Positions 9,005 to 18,200 of a stretch of DNA of 64,000 bases are shown here, piece by piece. Within the stretch, counting starts at the first letter, position 1; every line of letters begins with the position of its first letter. Both the position numbers and the translations under genes were made by a program. The notes below the pieces were generated by a model. That model was not told where the DNA came from. It worked only from the letters and a program-made list of their open reading frames with translations, and made no database searches. Source of the DNA: Brevibacillus agri (lineage in GTDB: Bacteria > Bacillota > Bacilli > Brevibacillales > Brevibacillaceae); the NCBI RefSeq assembly GCF_004117055.1, contig NZ_CP026363.1:4673001-4737000 (forward strand), read 5' to 3'.

Positions 9005-9346
9005 CTAACTTTGCCCCTTGTATCCGTACACGGAGTAATCCGCCTTCACTTTGCGAATCGCGTGCCAGACGGGCAGCCCTCGCGCAACCCAGCGCAGCGC
9101 GGACATGATGTTTTGCTCGTTTTCAAACTGCTCGACGATGACTACCGTCTTTTCATTTATATACGATTGCAGTTCCTCCCAGCCCATGGACGAATAACGA
9201 TCATTGCCGTACGTGCGAAGCGCCAAAAAGTCTTCGCGCTTCGGCTCCTGCAACTGCAAAAGCTGCCGGATCGCCCTCGCGCACTCGGGATGGACGGCTG
9301 GGCTGGACGCGCCAGTAACACGCTCATTCATTCGCGCATGCCTCAT
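9005..9346 (-). CDS. Conserved-looking hypothetical protein, function unknown
   Basis: 113 residues, soluble, no signal peptide, rich in charged residues and aromatics in its second half (RWVARGLPVWHAIRKVKADY). I do not recognise a family. The ATG at 9346 is the first possible start after an in-frame stop. A strong GGAGG lies 16 bases upstream, which is farther than usual, so the exact start is uncertain. Confidence 0.5.
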   Translation of the reverse strand: MRHARMNERVTGASSPAVHPECARAIRQLLQLQEPKREDFLALRTYGNDRYSSMGWEELQSYINEKTVVIVEQFENEQNIMSALRWVARGLPVWHAIRKVKADYSVYGYKGQS

Positions 9347-9559
9347 TTCTGCTTATAGCTGTCCTCCTAGCATAAGCAATCCCGCCGTTTCCTACAACCC
9401 AATCTGCCTGTTCGCAAACGAAAAGCTCCGTGCAGCCTTCGTTTCCCTTCCGCCAAAAAGCCAGTCCCCGGCCGGCTTTCTTTTTTCACGCTATACCCAT
9501 TCCGAAACAAGCTTCGCCATGAGCGCGGCGGACAAGACGACGGGCTCCCCGTTGCTTGC

Positions 9560-9977
9560 TTACTCTGCCGCTTCCCCGCCAAAGTCCGGAAAACTTTCAT
9601 GCAGCCGTAGCGGCGGGACGATCTGTGCTTCGTCATCGTTTGCTTCAACGAGATCGTTGTTCCTCCCTGATTGGTATGTACAGCGCCTCGGGCGGCACTT
9701 CCTGGATGACTCTTCTCGTCTTGATGCCGATTGCCGAGCTGCCGATCCGGTGCATCTCATCCAGCAGCCGGCAGAGCAGCATTGGCTCGTGGCGAAACGC
9801 GTAGCCTGTCGTGATAATCAGCTCGTTCGGGCGGAGAAACCCTGTCAGATCAGGCATTTCGACGGAGCTTATGTAGTAGATTTCTTTGGAAATTCCTTCG
9901 CGTCCGGCCATGATTTCCGCTCCGCGAAAAACGGGTAGCTGCAGCAGCCGCTAAACGGTAAAGGGAGTGTTTTCCAT
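9560..9977 (-). pseudogene. Decayed PucR-family transcriptional regulator (N-terminal domain only)
   Basis: From ATG 9977 (AGGTGA upstream) the frame reads MENTPFTV, then a TAG stop, then continues without interruption as RLLQLPVFRGAEIMAG...EMPDLTGFLRPNELIITTG...GSSAIGIKTRRVIQEVPPEAL. This is the PucR N-terminal domain (purine catabolism regulator-like, PF07905 type), including the ELIITTG signature. After about residue 110 the frame is lost, and the remaining ~400 residues of a normal PucR protein, with the C-terminal helix-turn-helix, are missing. It is dead by nonsense mutation, frameshift and truncation. Confidence 0.75.
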
Positions 9978-9998
9978 GGATTCACCTCATCGCGCTGG

Positions 9999-10235
9999 CT
10001 ATTGGCTACATGCTATCACAAAACAGGGGACAGAAAAACGGCAACGAAAAAGGCCGTCATCACTTTGCCAGGATAACGACCTCTTGTGCTTTTGCTGATT
10101 CAGTTTTTCCGCTTTGGTCTTCGTCGTCCGCTGCCTCATGTCGGCAAAGGCGAAGATGCTTCTGTTCAGCTCCGGGTTGCGCTTGCCTTCCCGCGCCAGC
10201 TTTTCCCGCTGCTTGCGTGCGTTGCTTTTTGCCAT
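9999..10235 (-). CDS. Small basic YqkK-like protein
   Basis: 78 residues. The first ~50 are highly basic and polar (MAKSNARKQREKLAREGKRN, then SIFAFADMRQRTTKTKAEKL), which resembles the short YqkK-type proteins of Bacillales. AAGGAGTGAG stands 9-10 bases before the ATG. The last ~20 residues are hydrophobic and Cys-containing, unlike the rest, and may be a read-through tail after a small 3' mutation. Function unknown. Confidence 0.6.
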   Translation of the reverse strand: MAKSNARKQREKLAREGKRNPELNRSIFAFADMRQRTTKTKAEKLNQQKHKRSLSWQSDDGLFRCRFSVPCFVIACSQ

Positions 10236-10606
10236 GCTCGCTCACTCCTTTTTCCCCGGCACGCCTGCAGGCTATAGCACTGCAGTTGCCGTCCTTGCTG
10301 CTATCATAGTACGCTTGCCAGTCCGATGCAACAAAAATAGGGGCTTATCTACGCACACTTGTCCACACCATTGCCATGCTGCTGCATACAGTGAAAGGGA
10401 CAGGAGGTGTTGATCTCTATGAAAAAAACGGCGACACGCGTGGAAAATCAAGTGTACTCCAGCCGGGTTCTGCGTTCGGAATTCGATCGAAACTGGCGTA
10501 CTGTCGTATCGAGAAGCGGATACGTCATTTATATCGCAACCGTGAACCGGGCGAAAATCAACGTGCTTTTGGCAGATGGCGCAAGAAAATTGCTCATCTT
10601 CGGCGC

Positions 10607-10636
10607 AAAAAGGCCGGGATCAACCCCGACCTTTTT
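10607..10636 (-). terminator. Intrinsic terminator after the hydroxyacyl-CoA dehydrogenase gene
   Basis: AAAAAGGTCGGGG...CCCGGCCTTTTT, a strong GC stem with T runs on both strands, 16 bases past the stop at 10653. Confidence 0.8.
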
Positions 10637-10652
10637 GTGCCCAGCTTTCGCT

Positions 10653-11588
10653 CTAGCGACTTTTTTTCAGCTTGGCCAAACGGATGAACTGCTCATCTCT
10701 GGCATGCAGCTTTTCTGCGACAGAGGTGCGCTCGTACGCGTAGATGCCCGTTCCGGATTTGGTTCCCAGCTCGCCTTTTTCCACGCGCTCGGCGATGATC
10801 GCCGGAGCCGTTGTGGACTGGTCCAGCTCTGGCGCCAAATTGTCCATAACCCGCTTCCACGTATCGAGGCCGCCGAAGTCCGCCGTTTCGATCGGACCGA
10901 CAAACGCCCAGCGAAACCCGATGCCTTCTTTCATGACCGTGTCGATTTCCTCCGCGTCAGCCACGCCTTCCGCCAGCAAATGAAACGCCTCTCTCATCAG
11001 CGCCGCTTGCAGCCTGTTGGCGATAAAGCCTGGCACATCTTTTTTCAGGAGCACAGGCGCCTTGCCAATCCGCTTCATCAGCTCGACTGTCGCTCTGACG
11101 ACTTCCTCCGCCGTCTTTTCGTGGCGGACAATCTCGACCAGCGGCACGAGCTGCGCCGGGTTGAAAAAGTGGGTGATGATAAAACGGTGCGGCGACTGTG
11201 CTTTTTCAATCAGCCGCGCAATCGAAAACGTCGAGGTGTTGGACGCGATGATCGCCTCCGGCTTCGCGTACTGCTCCAGCGTCGCAAACAACTGCCACTT
11301 CAGCTCGATCACTTCCGGCACCGCTTCTGTAATCACATCGGCATCGGCCACCGCCTGCTGCAAATCGGTAGTCAGCGTAATCCGCTCCAGCGCATTGGAC
11401 TTGTCTTGTCCGGTAATGACTCCCTCTTGTTCCAGCAGCGCCAGACTCTGTTCGATGCTCGCCTTTGCTTTGTGCAGCAATTCTTCCTGCAGGTCATACA
11501 GCGAAACAGGGAAGCCTGCCAGCGCATAAAGCTGGGCGATCCCATGCCCCATAACCCCTGATCCGATAACCGCTACGTGCTTTGTCAT
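10653..11588 (-). CDS. 3-hydroxyacyl-CoA (3-hydroxybutyryl-CoA) dehydrogenase
   Basis: 311 residues with an N-terminal NAD-binding Rossmann fold (VAVIGSGVMGHGIAQLYALAG, residues 4-24) and a C-terminal helical 3HCDH domain. Catalytic elements are visible: SNTSTFSI, the His of ITHFFNPAQLVPLVEIV, and the asparagine of DVPGFIANRLQAALMREA. It interconverts 3-hydroxyacyl-CoA and 3-oxoacyl-CoA with NAD in short-chain fatty acid or butanoate metabolism. The ATG at 11588 has GGGAGG nine bases upstream. No thiolase or enoyl-CoA hydratase neighbour is present, so the pathway is open. Confidence 0.9.
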   Translation of the reverse strand: MTKHVAVIGSGVMGHGIAQLYALAGFPVSLYDLQEELLHKAKASIEQSLALLEQEGVITGQDKSNALERITLTTDLQQAVADADVITEAVPEVIELKWQLFATLEQYAKPEAIIASNTSTFSIARLIEKAQSPHRFIITHFFNPAQLVPLVEIVRHEKTAEEVVRATVELMKRIGKAPVLLKKDVPGFIANRLQAALMREAFHLLAEGVADAEEIDTVMKEGIGFRWAFVGPIETADFGGLDTWKRVMDNLAPELDQSTTAPAIIAERVEKGELGTKSGTGIYAYERTSVAEKLHARDEQFIRLAKLKKSR

Positions 11589-11727
11589 GTGAAGAACCTC
11601 CCGGGAAGTAGGTAAACCGCTCTTTCTTCGAAAAATTTCCACAATCCGCGGCTAAATCCTGCCCGGCGCAGCAGAAAAGCTGTACATCCGGCTATGCCTT
11701 CCACCGGACGTACGGCTTTCTTTCGCT

Positions 11728-13149
11728 TCACAAAAAGCGGCGGTGCACCTTTTTGCCATCGTACGTAAATATCACTTGCCGATCTTCCACTGTCGTCTCC
11801 AGGTGGATATTTTTTCCCCACAGCGTGTAAATGTAGGGCAGCGTCTTCTCCACGTACTTCACGTCCAGCTCCAGTCCTTCAAAGTGATGCTTGAGCAGCA
11901 GCTCGCCAGTCCGCAAGTAGTCTCCATCGTGCACCAGCACATACGGGAAGCCGCCGTTGACCCGCGTGGCAGCAAGCCCGTCGCGCACCTGCTCCCACTG
12001 CTTTTCGGTCACGACCCAGTCGTTGCCCTGCTTGCCGAACATGTACAGGTCCAGATCGCTCACCAGGTCTTTCGTCAGGAAGTTGCGAATGAAGCTGATG
12101 TCCGACTCCAGCTCGCGCACTTCAAAAATTTTCGTCCGTCCCTCTCCCGGCTTGCGTCCGAAGCGCTCCTGCTCTTCTTTTGTCGGATTGTCCCAGCGTC
12201 GTTCAATGTCTTCGAAAATTTTCAAGCCCAAATGATATGGATTAATGCTCGTCGTCGACGGCTGGATGACCGAGGAATGCAGCTTGGCAAATTCAATCGT
12301 CTCCGACTCCGTCAGATCCAGCTCGCGCAAGATGCGCATATGCCAGTAGGTCGCCCAGCCTTCGTTCATGATCTTCGTCTCCAACTGCGGCCAGAAATAG
12401 AGCATCTCGTCGCGGATAATCGTCAGCACATCGCGCTGCCAATCGTCCAGCACATCGCTGTACTCCATGATGAACAGCAGCAAATCTTTTTCCGGCTCGG
12501 GCGGGAATTTGCGCACTTGCTTGGCCGGATCGGCCTCGACTTTTTCTTTGCGGTCCAGGCGCCACAGGTCGTCGTATGGCGAAGTGCGCTCGACCTTGCC
12601 TTTTTTCGTCGGCTCCTCAGACTCCCGCTTCCATCTGAGCTTGGGACGAAGCAGGCCCGGATCAATGTGCTCCTGAATCGCCAGGCTCGCATCCAAAAGG
12701 TTTTCCACCGCTTCCTTGCCGTACTCGATCTCGTACTGGCGAATCCGCTCGCTGCTGGCGGCCATGCTCTCGACCATGTCGCGATTCGTGTTGGAGAAGC
12801 GCATGTTGTTTTTGAAAAAGTCGCAGTGGGCCAGCACGTGGGCTACGATCAGCTTGTTTTGGATCAGCGAGTTGCCGTCGAGCAAAAACGCGTAGCACGG
12901 GTTGGAGTTGATGACCAGCTCGTAAATTTTGCTCAGGTTCAGGTCGTATTGGAGTTTCATGCGGTAGAAGCTCTTCCCGAAGCTCCAGTGCGAAAACCTG
13001 GTCGGCATTCCGTACGCGCCAAACGTATAAATGATATCCGCCGGGCAAATTTCGTATCGCATCGGATAAAAATCAAGGTTGAACCCCTTGGCTATCTCCG
13101 TGATCTCATCAATGGATCGCTCCAGTTCTTTGCGCTCGTCGCCTGTCAT
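11728..13149 (-). CDS. spoVR: SpoVR family protein
   Basis: 473 residues, close to the usual ~470. It matches SpoVR family sequence: [19 protein letters not shown] near the N-terminus, a central conserved segment [17 protein letters not shown] and [15 protein letters not shown] in the middle. In Bacillus SpoVR is needed for normal spore cortex; its biochemical activity is not established. The ATG at 13149 has GGAGGGGGAA upstream. In enterobacteria the gene travels with yeaH and prkA, but neither is adjacent here. Confidence 0.92.
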   Translation of the reverse strand: MTGDERKELERSIDEITEIAKGFNLDFYPMRYEICPADIIYTFGAYGMPTRFSHWSFGKSFYRMKLQYDLNLSKIYELVINSNPCYAFLLDGNSLIQNKLIVAHVLAHCDFFKNNMRFSNTNRDMVESMAASSERIRQYEIEYGKEAVENLLDASLAIQEHIDPGLLRPKLRWKRESEEPTKKGKVERTSPYDDLWRLDRKEKVEADPAKQVRKFPPEPEKDLLLFIMEYSDVLDDWQRDVLTIIRDEMLYFWPQLETKIMNEGWATYWHMRILRELDLTESETIEFAKLHSSVIQPSTTSINPYHLGLKIFEDIERRWDNPTKEEQERFGRKPGEGRTKIFEVRELESDISFIRNFLTKDLVSDLDLYMFGKQGNDWVVTEKQWEQVRDGLAATRVNGGFPYVLVHDGDYLRTGELLLKHHFEGLELDVKYVEKTLPYIYTLWGKNIHLETTVEDRQVIFTYDGKKVHRRFL

Positions 13150-13261
13150 TGTCTTTCCCCCTCCATTCGCCAAAGCCTACTTTATGTATATGGGGCTGAT
13201 GGGGAAAAGACGCCAGCGTTCTTGTGAAAAAACGGTCTTTGTCTGTTTTTGGGAGCAAGAA

Positions 13262-13290
13262 AAAGCGCCCTCACATCAGGAAGCGCCTTT
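13262..13290 (-). terminator. Weak terminator after the 61-residue membrane protein gene
   Basis: AAGGCGC...GCGCTTT stem (one G-U pair) followed by TTTC on the minus strand, about 20 bases past the stop at 13311. Confidence 0.55.
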
Positions 13291-13310
13291 GTTATCGTTT
13301 TGTGTTGTCC

Positions 13311-13493
13311 TTATTTCTGGAACCAGTCGCGCACGCCAGTATAAATAAGTGCGCCCGAGAAGACCAGCATGGTGATGAGGCCAATTCCATCCACAACCGG
13401 ATTCAGCCCATTCAAGAACGTGCCATCCAACGGAGTTTCCAGCAAAGCGTAGCCACCGAGAAGACCACCTGCCAAGGAAAGCCATTTGCTCAT
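13311..13493 (-). CDS. Small membrane protein, function unknown
   Basis: About 60 residues, MSKWLSLAGGLLGGYALLE then a polar turn and a second hydrophobic stretch (GLITMLVFSGALIYTGVRDW). GGGAGGTGACG precedes the start; I chose ATG 13493, while GTG 13499 would add two residues. Two short helices with Gly-rich faces. No family recognised. Confidence 0.65.
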   Translation of the reverse strand: MSKWLSLAGGLLGGYALLETPLDGTFLNGLNPVVDGIGLITMLVFSGALIYTGVRDWFQK

Positions 13494-13693
13494 GTCCACG
13501 TCACCTCCCTAGACAACAGCCTGAAAATGAAGCCGCTGCACTACTTCACTCTATGTCGGAAGCTGACAAGCGGTCTGTACGATTGTCCGGCGTGCTGTTC
13601 ATCAAATTGCAATTGGGCATGGGCCATCGTTGTGCGGTACAATAAAGGTGGACACATGTGCATAATGGAGAACGTAGAAGGAGTGAATCACGC

Positions 13694-14068
13694 ATGAAGC
13701 TGTTTTTGCTGCTGGGCAGTATTAGCGGCTTTCTTTCTGTCGCGCTTGGCGCATTTGGCGCTCACGCCCTGAAAGAAAAGCTGGACGAATATTCACTTGG
13801 CATTTTCCATACCGGGGTGACCTACCAGACGACTCACGCTCTGGCGCTCGTGCTCGTCGCCTTGTTGCTCAAATGGTACCCGGACTCTTCGGGCCTCGTC
13901 TGGGCCGGATGGTGCTTTGCCGCCGGGACGCTGATTTTCTCCGGCAGCCTTTACACGCTGGCGATGACCGGTATCAAGGTGCTTGGCGCGATTACGCCGA
14001 TTGGCGGCGTGCTGTTCCTCGCGGGCTGGGCGCTGCTCGCCATCCATGCCTGGAAAGTTGTCTCGTAA
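13694..14068 (+). CDS. DUF423 family membrane protein
   Basis: 124 residues with four helices. The N-terminus MKLFLLLGSISGFLSVALGA followed by FGAHALKEKL is the hallmark of DUF423 (YwdK-type) proteins, and TYQTTHALALVLVALL and the Gly-rich third helix fit too. Function is unknown. The start at 13694 has AAGGAGTG upstream; the preceding ATG at 13658 has no such site. A terminator follows 20 bases after the stop. Confidence 0.88.
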   Translation: MKLFLLLGSISGFLSVALGAFGAHALKEKLDEYSLGIFHTGVTYQTTHALALVLVALLLKWYPDSSGLVWAGWCFAAGTLIFSGSLYTLAMTGIKVLGAITPIGGVLFLAGWALLAIHAWKVVS

Positions 14069-14089
14069 CCCCTGTCTTGCTGCGCACTT

Positions 14090-14120
14090 ACGCCCAATCC
14101 TCGACGATTTGGGCGTTTTT
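14090..14120 (+). terminator. Intrinsic terminator after the DUF423 gene
   Basis: ACGCCCAAT...ATTTGGGCGT followed by TTTTTCTTTTG on the plus strand. Confidence 0.85.
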
Positions 14121-14246
14121 CTTTTGTTTCAGGAGAGCATGCTGACCAGCACGCCGCTCTGTCCTCTCAGCCCGGCGGCACCCTCGCTGGACGTATGCCA
14201 TATGCTGTAGGGCTGGCACTAACTGAATCGCTAAGGAGAGGAAATC

Positions 14247-14864
14247 ATGACAAAGCCCCCCTACGCGCGTCCCTCCTACTATTACGGCCTGCCTGACATG
14301 TACATGCAGATGGGATACTTTCCTTTTCCCACGCCGCCTCCCCCGGCCCAACTGAGCAGAAACAGCCCTTACGCCCACCCGCTGGCCGATCCGTGCAAAT
14401 CGTACATGGGACAAACGGAAAAAATAGAAGCTTCGGACGGCGAGCACGGCTTCGCTTCCCTGGTCAACCCGCTGCGCTCCAGCGTCCTTTTATACGTAAA
14501 CCAGTGGCTCCTCACCAACTTCTCTCCCGCTCCCCTCGAAGCGCACATCTGGTTTGGCAAAGCGAGCAGCATCGGCAAGGCGAAGACGTCCAGCCAGGTG
14601 ACATCCGGCTACATCCAGCTCGCTGCCTGTCCCGCCGCCCAGGGGCAAATCATGTTCGGCTCAGGCAGCGCTCACGGCGAACGGGATGGCGTATTCGCGT
14701 CCACCCGGATCATCCCGCCGCTGACAACGACAGGCGCCGAGCCGCACGGTCAGTGGGTGATCGGTCCGGGAATGGCGATGGTCGTCCGTGTGCCGGATGC
14801 AGGGGAAAAGTCGTCCTTTTCGTTTTGCGTGAACTGGTGGGAGCAGCCTTTGTATGAGGCATGA
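14247..14864 (+). CDS. DUF6143-like hypothetical protein
   Basis: 205 residues. The N-terminus is rich in Tyr, Met and Pro (YYYGLPDMYMQMGYFPFPTP), followed by a probable beta-sandwich domain (about 70-205) with repeated short strands (SSVLLYVNQWLLTNFS, GQWVIGPGMAMVVRV). The layout resembles DUF6143-type proteins of spore-formers, but I cannot confirm that family by search. TAAGGAGAGG precedes the ATG. The Tyr/Pro-rich N-terminus is reminiscent of spore coat proteins, an inference only. Confidence 0.65.
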   Translation: MTKPPYARPSYYYGLPDMYMQMGYFPFPTPPPPAQLSRNSPYAHPLADPCKSYMGQTEKIEASDGEHGFASLVNPLRSSVLLYVNQWLLTNFSPAPLEAHIWFGKASSIGKAKTSSQVTSGYIQLAACPAAQGQIMFGSGSAHGERDGVFASTRIIPPLTTTGAEPHGQWVIGPGMAMVVRVPDAGEKSSFSFCVNWWEQPLYEA

Positions 14865-14873
14865 CAGTAAAAA

Positions 14874-14896
14874 AGGAAAAAGCCCGATGCTTTTTC
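14874..14896 (+). terminator. Hairpin after the DUF6143-like gene
   Basis: Inverted repeat GGAAAAAGC/GCTTTTTCC with a five-base loop directly after the stop. It can act on either strand. Confidence 0.6.
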
Positions 14897-14943
14897 CCAT
14901 TACATACGTTTTGGTGGGTAGAAGCAGATGTGCGGGATATGGA

Positions 14944-15115
14944 GCAAACGGGCGTGGGGGGCGCAATCGTGCGGGCGCGGTGCAATCCTGCGGACGCGGT
15001 GCAATTGTGCGGGACGGGGCGCATTTGTGCGGACGAGGCCCAATCCTGCGAACGGCGCATTTGTGCGGGCGCGATGCAATCGTGCGGACGAGGCACAAAT
15101 ATGCGCAGGACGAGA
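14944..15115. repeat. Imperfect ~19-bp tandem repeat (minisatellite)
   Basis: Roughly eight degenerate copies of a GC-rich 19-20 bp unit, consensus GCAATCGTGCGGACGCGGT, with substitutions and small length changes between copies. It lies in a 500-base gap between the DUF6143-like gene and helD, flanked by hairpins. No start codon with a ribosome site reads it, and it looks noncoding. The GC content is much higher than the surrounding intergenic DNA. Confidence 0.75.
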
Positions 15116-15180
15116 CCCAGCCCCACAAGCTACACCCTGCCGAGCAGCGACCAACCGCCCCCTTCCCCCAACCCAAACAC

Positions 15181-15219
15181 AAAAAAACGAAGACGCATGC
15201 CTCTCGCACCGTCTTCGTT
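15181..15219 (-). terminator. Terminator hairpin facing the tandem repeat
   Basis: A perfect 10-bp stem AACGAAGACG/CGTCTTCGTT. The T tract (seven T) follows on the minus strand, although no minus-strand gene lies upstream. It would stop minus-strand transcription before the repeat; on the plus strand the T tract is broken. Confidence 0.6.
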
Positions 15220-15251
15220 ATCGACTCCGTTATTTTTTCTACACACGCATG

Positions 15252-15280
15252 TTGAAAATCCAATTCCCGTCTGCTACAAT
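15252..15280 (+). promoter_or_regulatory. SigA-type promoter of helD
   Basis: TTGAAA and TACAAT separated by exactly 17 bases, 125 bases before the helD start. Confidence 0.75.
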
Positions 15281-15404
15281 GGAAATTGGTCTTTAGGTTA
15301 CTTCTCGATATATGTTCACTATAATCCCAATATAATAGTACCACATTGGATTTCATTTGTCAAACCTTCAGATCAAAAATGGGGAATGAAAAAGGAGCGG
15401 TACC

Positions 15405-17771
15405 ATGAGCGCTACTGAGCAAGACAGGCAAAACGAGCAACAACGGGTTGAGACAGTCGTCGCAGAAATCAGCAAACGGATTTCCGAGCTCAAGGAGCAG
15501 GTAAAAGTCGTGAGTGAAGATATTGTCGGAATCCGCAAGCATTTTTGGGACGATGTGACAGTCAACTTCGAGGATGCCACCGAGGCGATCGAAACTTACG
15601 TCAGCATCAAGCAGCAGGCTGAAGTATTGTCCGAGCGGGAGCGCAGCCACCGTCATGCCCTGCATCAGTTGCGTACCATGCAGCGGTTGTTGCACTCTCC
15701 CTATTTTGGCCGAATTGATTTTCGCGAAGAAACGGAGCCTCGCTCCGAACGCATTTATTTAGGCATCGCGTCGCTATTGGACAAAAACGACGAGCATTTT
15801 CTCGTCTACGACTGGCGCGCGCCGATTTCCAGCCTGTACTACGACTATTCGCCGGGCCCTGCCCAGTACGATACGCCAAGCGGAGTCGTTTCCGGCGAGA
15901 TTACGTGTAAACGGCAATACATCATCCGCGACGGGAAGCTGCTCCACATGTTCGATACAGGCGTGACGATTGGCGACGAGCTGCTGCAGGAAGTGTTGGG
16001 TAAACAAGCCGACTCGCAAATGCGCAGCATCGTCGCCACGATCCAGCGCGATCAGAACCGGATCATCCGCAACGAAAAAAGCCGGCTGCTGATCGTCTCC
16101 GGGGCGGCTGGCAGCGGCAAAACGTCTGCGGCGCTGCAGCGCGTCGCCTATTTGCTCTACCGCTACCGCAAGACGTTGACTGCGGAGCAGATCGTCCTGT
16201 TCTCCCCCAACTCGCTGTTCAACAGCTACATCTCGACGGTTTTGCCGGAGCTGGGCGAGGAAAACATGCAGCAGACGACCTTCCAGGAATATGCGGAGCA
16301 TCGGCTTGGCGACGACTTTCGCCTGGAAGACCCGCTGGAACAGATGGAGTACGTGCTTACGGCAAAAGACCAGCCGGATTACGCGGCGCGGCTGGCCGCC
16401 ATCCGCTTCAAATCGTCCACGCTGTTTTTGCAGGTCATGGATCAGTACGCCAAGCGGCTGATGCAGGCCGGCATTGTGTTTCGCCCGATTGTATTCCGCA
16501 ACCGGACGCTTATATCCGCCGCGCACATCCACGAGCTGTTTTATGCGCTGGACACCTCCCTGCCGATTCCAAACCGGATGAGCCTGGTAGCCCGAGCATT
16601 GCTGGCAGAAGTCAAGCAACTGGAGCGGCGTGAACGGACGCAGCCGTGGGTCGAGGACGAAATGGAAATGCTCGACAAAGACGCATTTGCCGCCGCCTAC
16701 CAGCAATTGCGCCGCAAAAAGCAGTTTCGCGAGGACTCGTTCGACGACTTTGACCGCGAACAGGAGCTGTTGGCAAAGCGGATCGTCAAACAGCATTTCC
16801 AGCCGATTCGCGACTTTGTTGCCGCGCTGCAATTTATTGATACGAAGGCCACTTACGAGCAGTTTTATGCCAATCCTCAACTGCTCGGTCAACTGCTGCC
16901 GGACGAACAAAGTCAAATTCCGGAGGCGTGGCCCGCAATCTGCTCCATGACGCTTGCGCAAACCAAACAGGCACAGCTTGCCCAGGAAGACATTCCGCCC
17001 TACCTGTACTTGCAGGAGCGGCTGGAAGGCCAGCAGACGAACAATCTCGTCCGCCACGTTTTCCTCGATGAAGCCCAGGACTACTCTGCCTTCCAGTTTG
17101 CGCTCATCAAGAGCCTGTTTCCGCGCGCCAAAATGACGGTGCTCGGCGACTGGAACCAGGCGATTTACGCGCACGCGTTCCACAACGAGAGCTTCGGCAC
17201 TGTCGCGTCGCTGTTTGAACCGCAGGAGACGGAGACGTTCGTCCTGACGAAAAGCTACCGCTCGACCTTGCCCATCGTCCAGTTCACGCGGCAGTTGGTG
17301 GAAGGCGGCGAGCGGATTGAGCCGTTCAACCGCGCGGGGCTGGTGCCCACTGTGACGAAGGTGCACAACCGCGACGCTCTCGCGAAGCAGATTGAAGAGC
17401 GCATCCAAAAGCTGCTGGCAAACGGGCACAAGACGATTGCCGTCATTACGAAAACGGCAGCAGAAGCCGAGCAAGCCCATGAACGGCTGGCCAGCCGCAT
17501 GCCGATCCGGTTGATTACGACCTCGACCTTGTCCTACGATACCGGCTGTCTCGTCATCCCGGCGTACTTGGCAAAAGGAGTCGAGTTCGACGCCGTCATC
17601 ATTTACGACGCGTCCTCGGCAAGCTACAGCGAGGAAAGCGAGCGCAAGCTGTTTTACACCGCCTGCACGCGGGCCATGCACGAGTTGCACCTGTACTACT
17701 GCCAGGAAAAAACGCCTTTGCTTGCCGCTGTATCTGCCGACAGCTACGAGCATCTGGAGACGGACCAATAA
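15405..17771 (+). CDS. helD: HelD-type superfamily 1 helicase, RNA polymerase recycling factor
   Basis: 788 residues, the expected HelD size. A long N-terminal coiled-coil arm (about 1-100) precedes the ATPase core: Walker A SGAAGSGKTS at about 230-240, a Walker B region VFLDEAQDYS, SF1 motif III (VLGDWNQAIYAHA), motif IV/V elements (LTKSYRST, AKGVEFDAVIIYD) and motif VI ACTRAMHEL. HelD uses ATP to release RNA polymerase from stalled or non-productive complexes; it is not expected to unwind DNA. AAGGAGCGG precedes ATG 15405, and a strong promoter is at 15252-15280. Single-gene unit ending in a shared terminator. Confidence 0.92.
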   Translation: MSATEQDRQNEQQRVETVVAEISKRISELKEQVKVVSEDIVGIRKHFWDDVTVNFEDATEAIETYVSIKQQAEVLSERERSHRHALHQLRTMQRLLHSPYFGRIDFREETEPRSERIYLGIASLLDKNDEHFLVYDWRAPISSLYYDYSPGPAQYDTPSGVVSGEITCKRQYIIRDGKLLHMFDTGVTIGDELLQEVLGKQADSQMRSIVATIQRDQNRIIRNEKSRLLIVSGAAGSGKTSAALQRVAYLLYRYRKTLTAEQIVLFSPNSLFNSYISTVLPELGEENMQQTTFQEYAEHRLGDDFRLEDPLEQMEYVLTAKDQPDYAARLAAIRFKSSTLFLQVMDQYAKRLMQAGIVFRPIVFRNRTLISAAHIHELFYALDTSLPIPNRMSLVARALLAEVKQLERRERTQPWVEDEMEMLDKDAFAAAYQQLRRKKQFREDSFDDFDREQELLAKRIVKQHFQPIRDFVAALQFIDTKATYEQFYANPQLLGQLLPDEQSQIPEAWPAICSMTLAQTKQAQLAQEDIPPYLYLQERLEGQQTNNLVRHVFLDEAQDYSAFQFALIKSLFPRAKMTVLGDWNQAIYAHAFHNESFGTVASLFEPQETETFVLTKSYRSTLPIVQFTRQLVEGGERIEPFNRAGLVPTVTKVHNRDALAKQIEERIQKLLANGHKTIAVITKTAAEAEQAHERLASRMPIRLITTSTLSYDTGCLVIPAYLAKGVEFDAVIIYDASSASYSEESERKLFYTACTRAMHELHLYYCQEKTPLLAAVSADSYEHLETDQ

Positions 17772-17773
17772 AT

Positions 17774-17815
17774 GCAAAAGACCCGGCTGCGCCTTTTCCC
17801 TAGCCGGGTCTTGCT
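17774..17815. terminator. Bidirectional terminator between helD and doxX
   Basis: GCAAAAGACCCGGCT pairs with AGCCGGGTCTTGC. It serves the convergent helD (+) and doxX-type (-) genes and overlaps the last codons of the latter. Confidence 0.85.
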
Positions 17816-18156
17816 TTTGTCTGCTGAAAGCCGACGCAGATCGTGACCGCAAGCAATATCAGGTCCAACTCGTATCCGCCGATAAATCCTTGCTTCCACT
17901 TCACGGTCACAATCGCCCCTGTCATGACCCCCGCCAGCCCCCAGGCCGCGTATTTCGCCCCGATGCCGAGCAGGAAGGCGAGCCCGCCGATCAACTCGAT
18001 CCCCAGCACCAAATAGGCGAGCCACCACGGCAAGCCGAGATCGCCAAACATTTGCGTGACAGCGTCCATCCCCTTTTGCAGCTTCGCCAGTCCGTGCAGC
18101 AAAAACAGCAAGCCTGTTGTCATCCGCAAGACAGTGAACGCCTTTTCGTAGGCCAT
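17800..18156 (-). CDS. DoxX family membrane protein
   Basis: 118 residues with four helices. RMTTGLLFLLHGLAKLQKG (about 11-29) is the DoxX N-terminal motif, and VLGIELIGGLAFLLGIGAKY the second conserved helix. DoxX proteins are often linked to redox or thiol stress, but their activity is unsettled. The ATG at 18156 has GGGGGG about seven bases upstream. The stop lies inside the shared terminator. Confidence 0.88.
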   Translation of the reverse strand: MAYEKAFTVLRMTTGLLFLLHGLAKLQKGMDAVTQMFGDLGLPWWLAYLVLGIELIGGLAFLLGIGAKYAAWGLAGVMTGAIVTVKWKQGFIGGYELDLILLAVTICVGFQQTKARPG

Positions 18157-18200
18157 AGTCGCACCCCCCTCACTTCTACCATATGCCGGACGCTGGACAA

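Noticed and set aside
14710-15418. Cys/Arg-rich open frames over the tandem repeat on both strands
   Set aside because: They translate the repeat in several frames equally well, the sign of noncoding repeat DNA.
15774-17852. 692-codon open frame antisense to helD
   Set aside because: Shadow of helD; no motif or start site.
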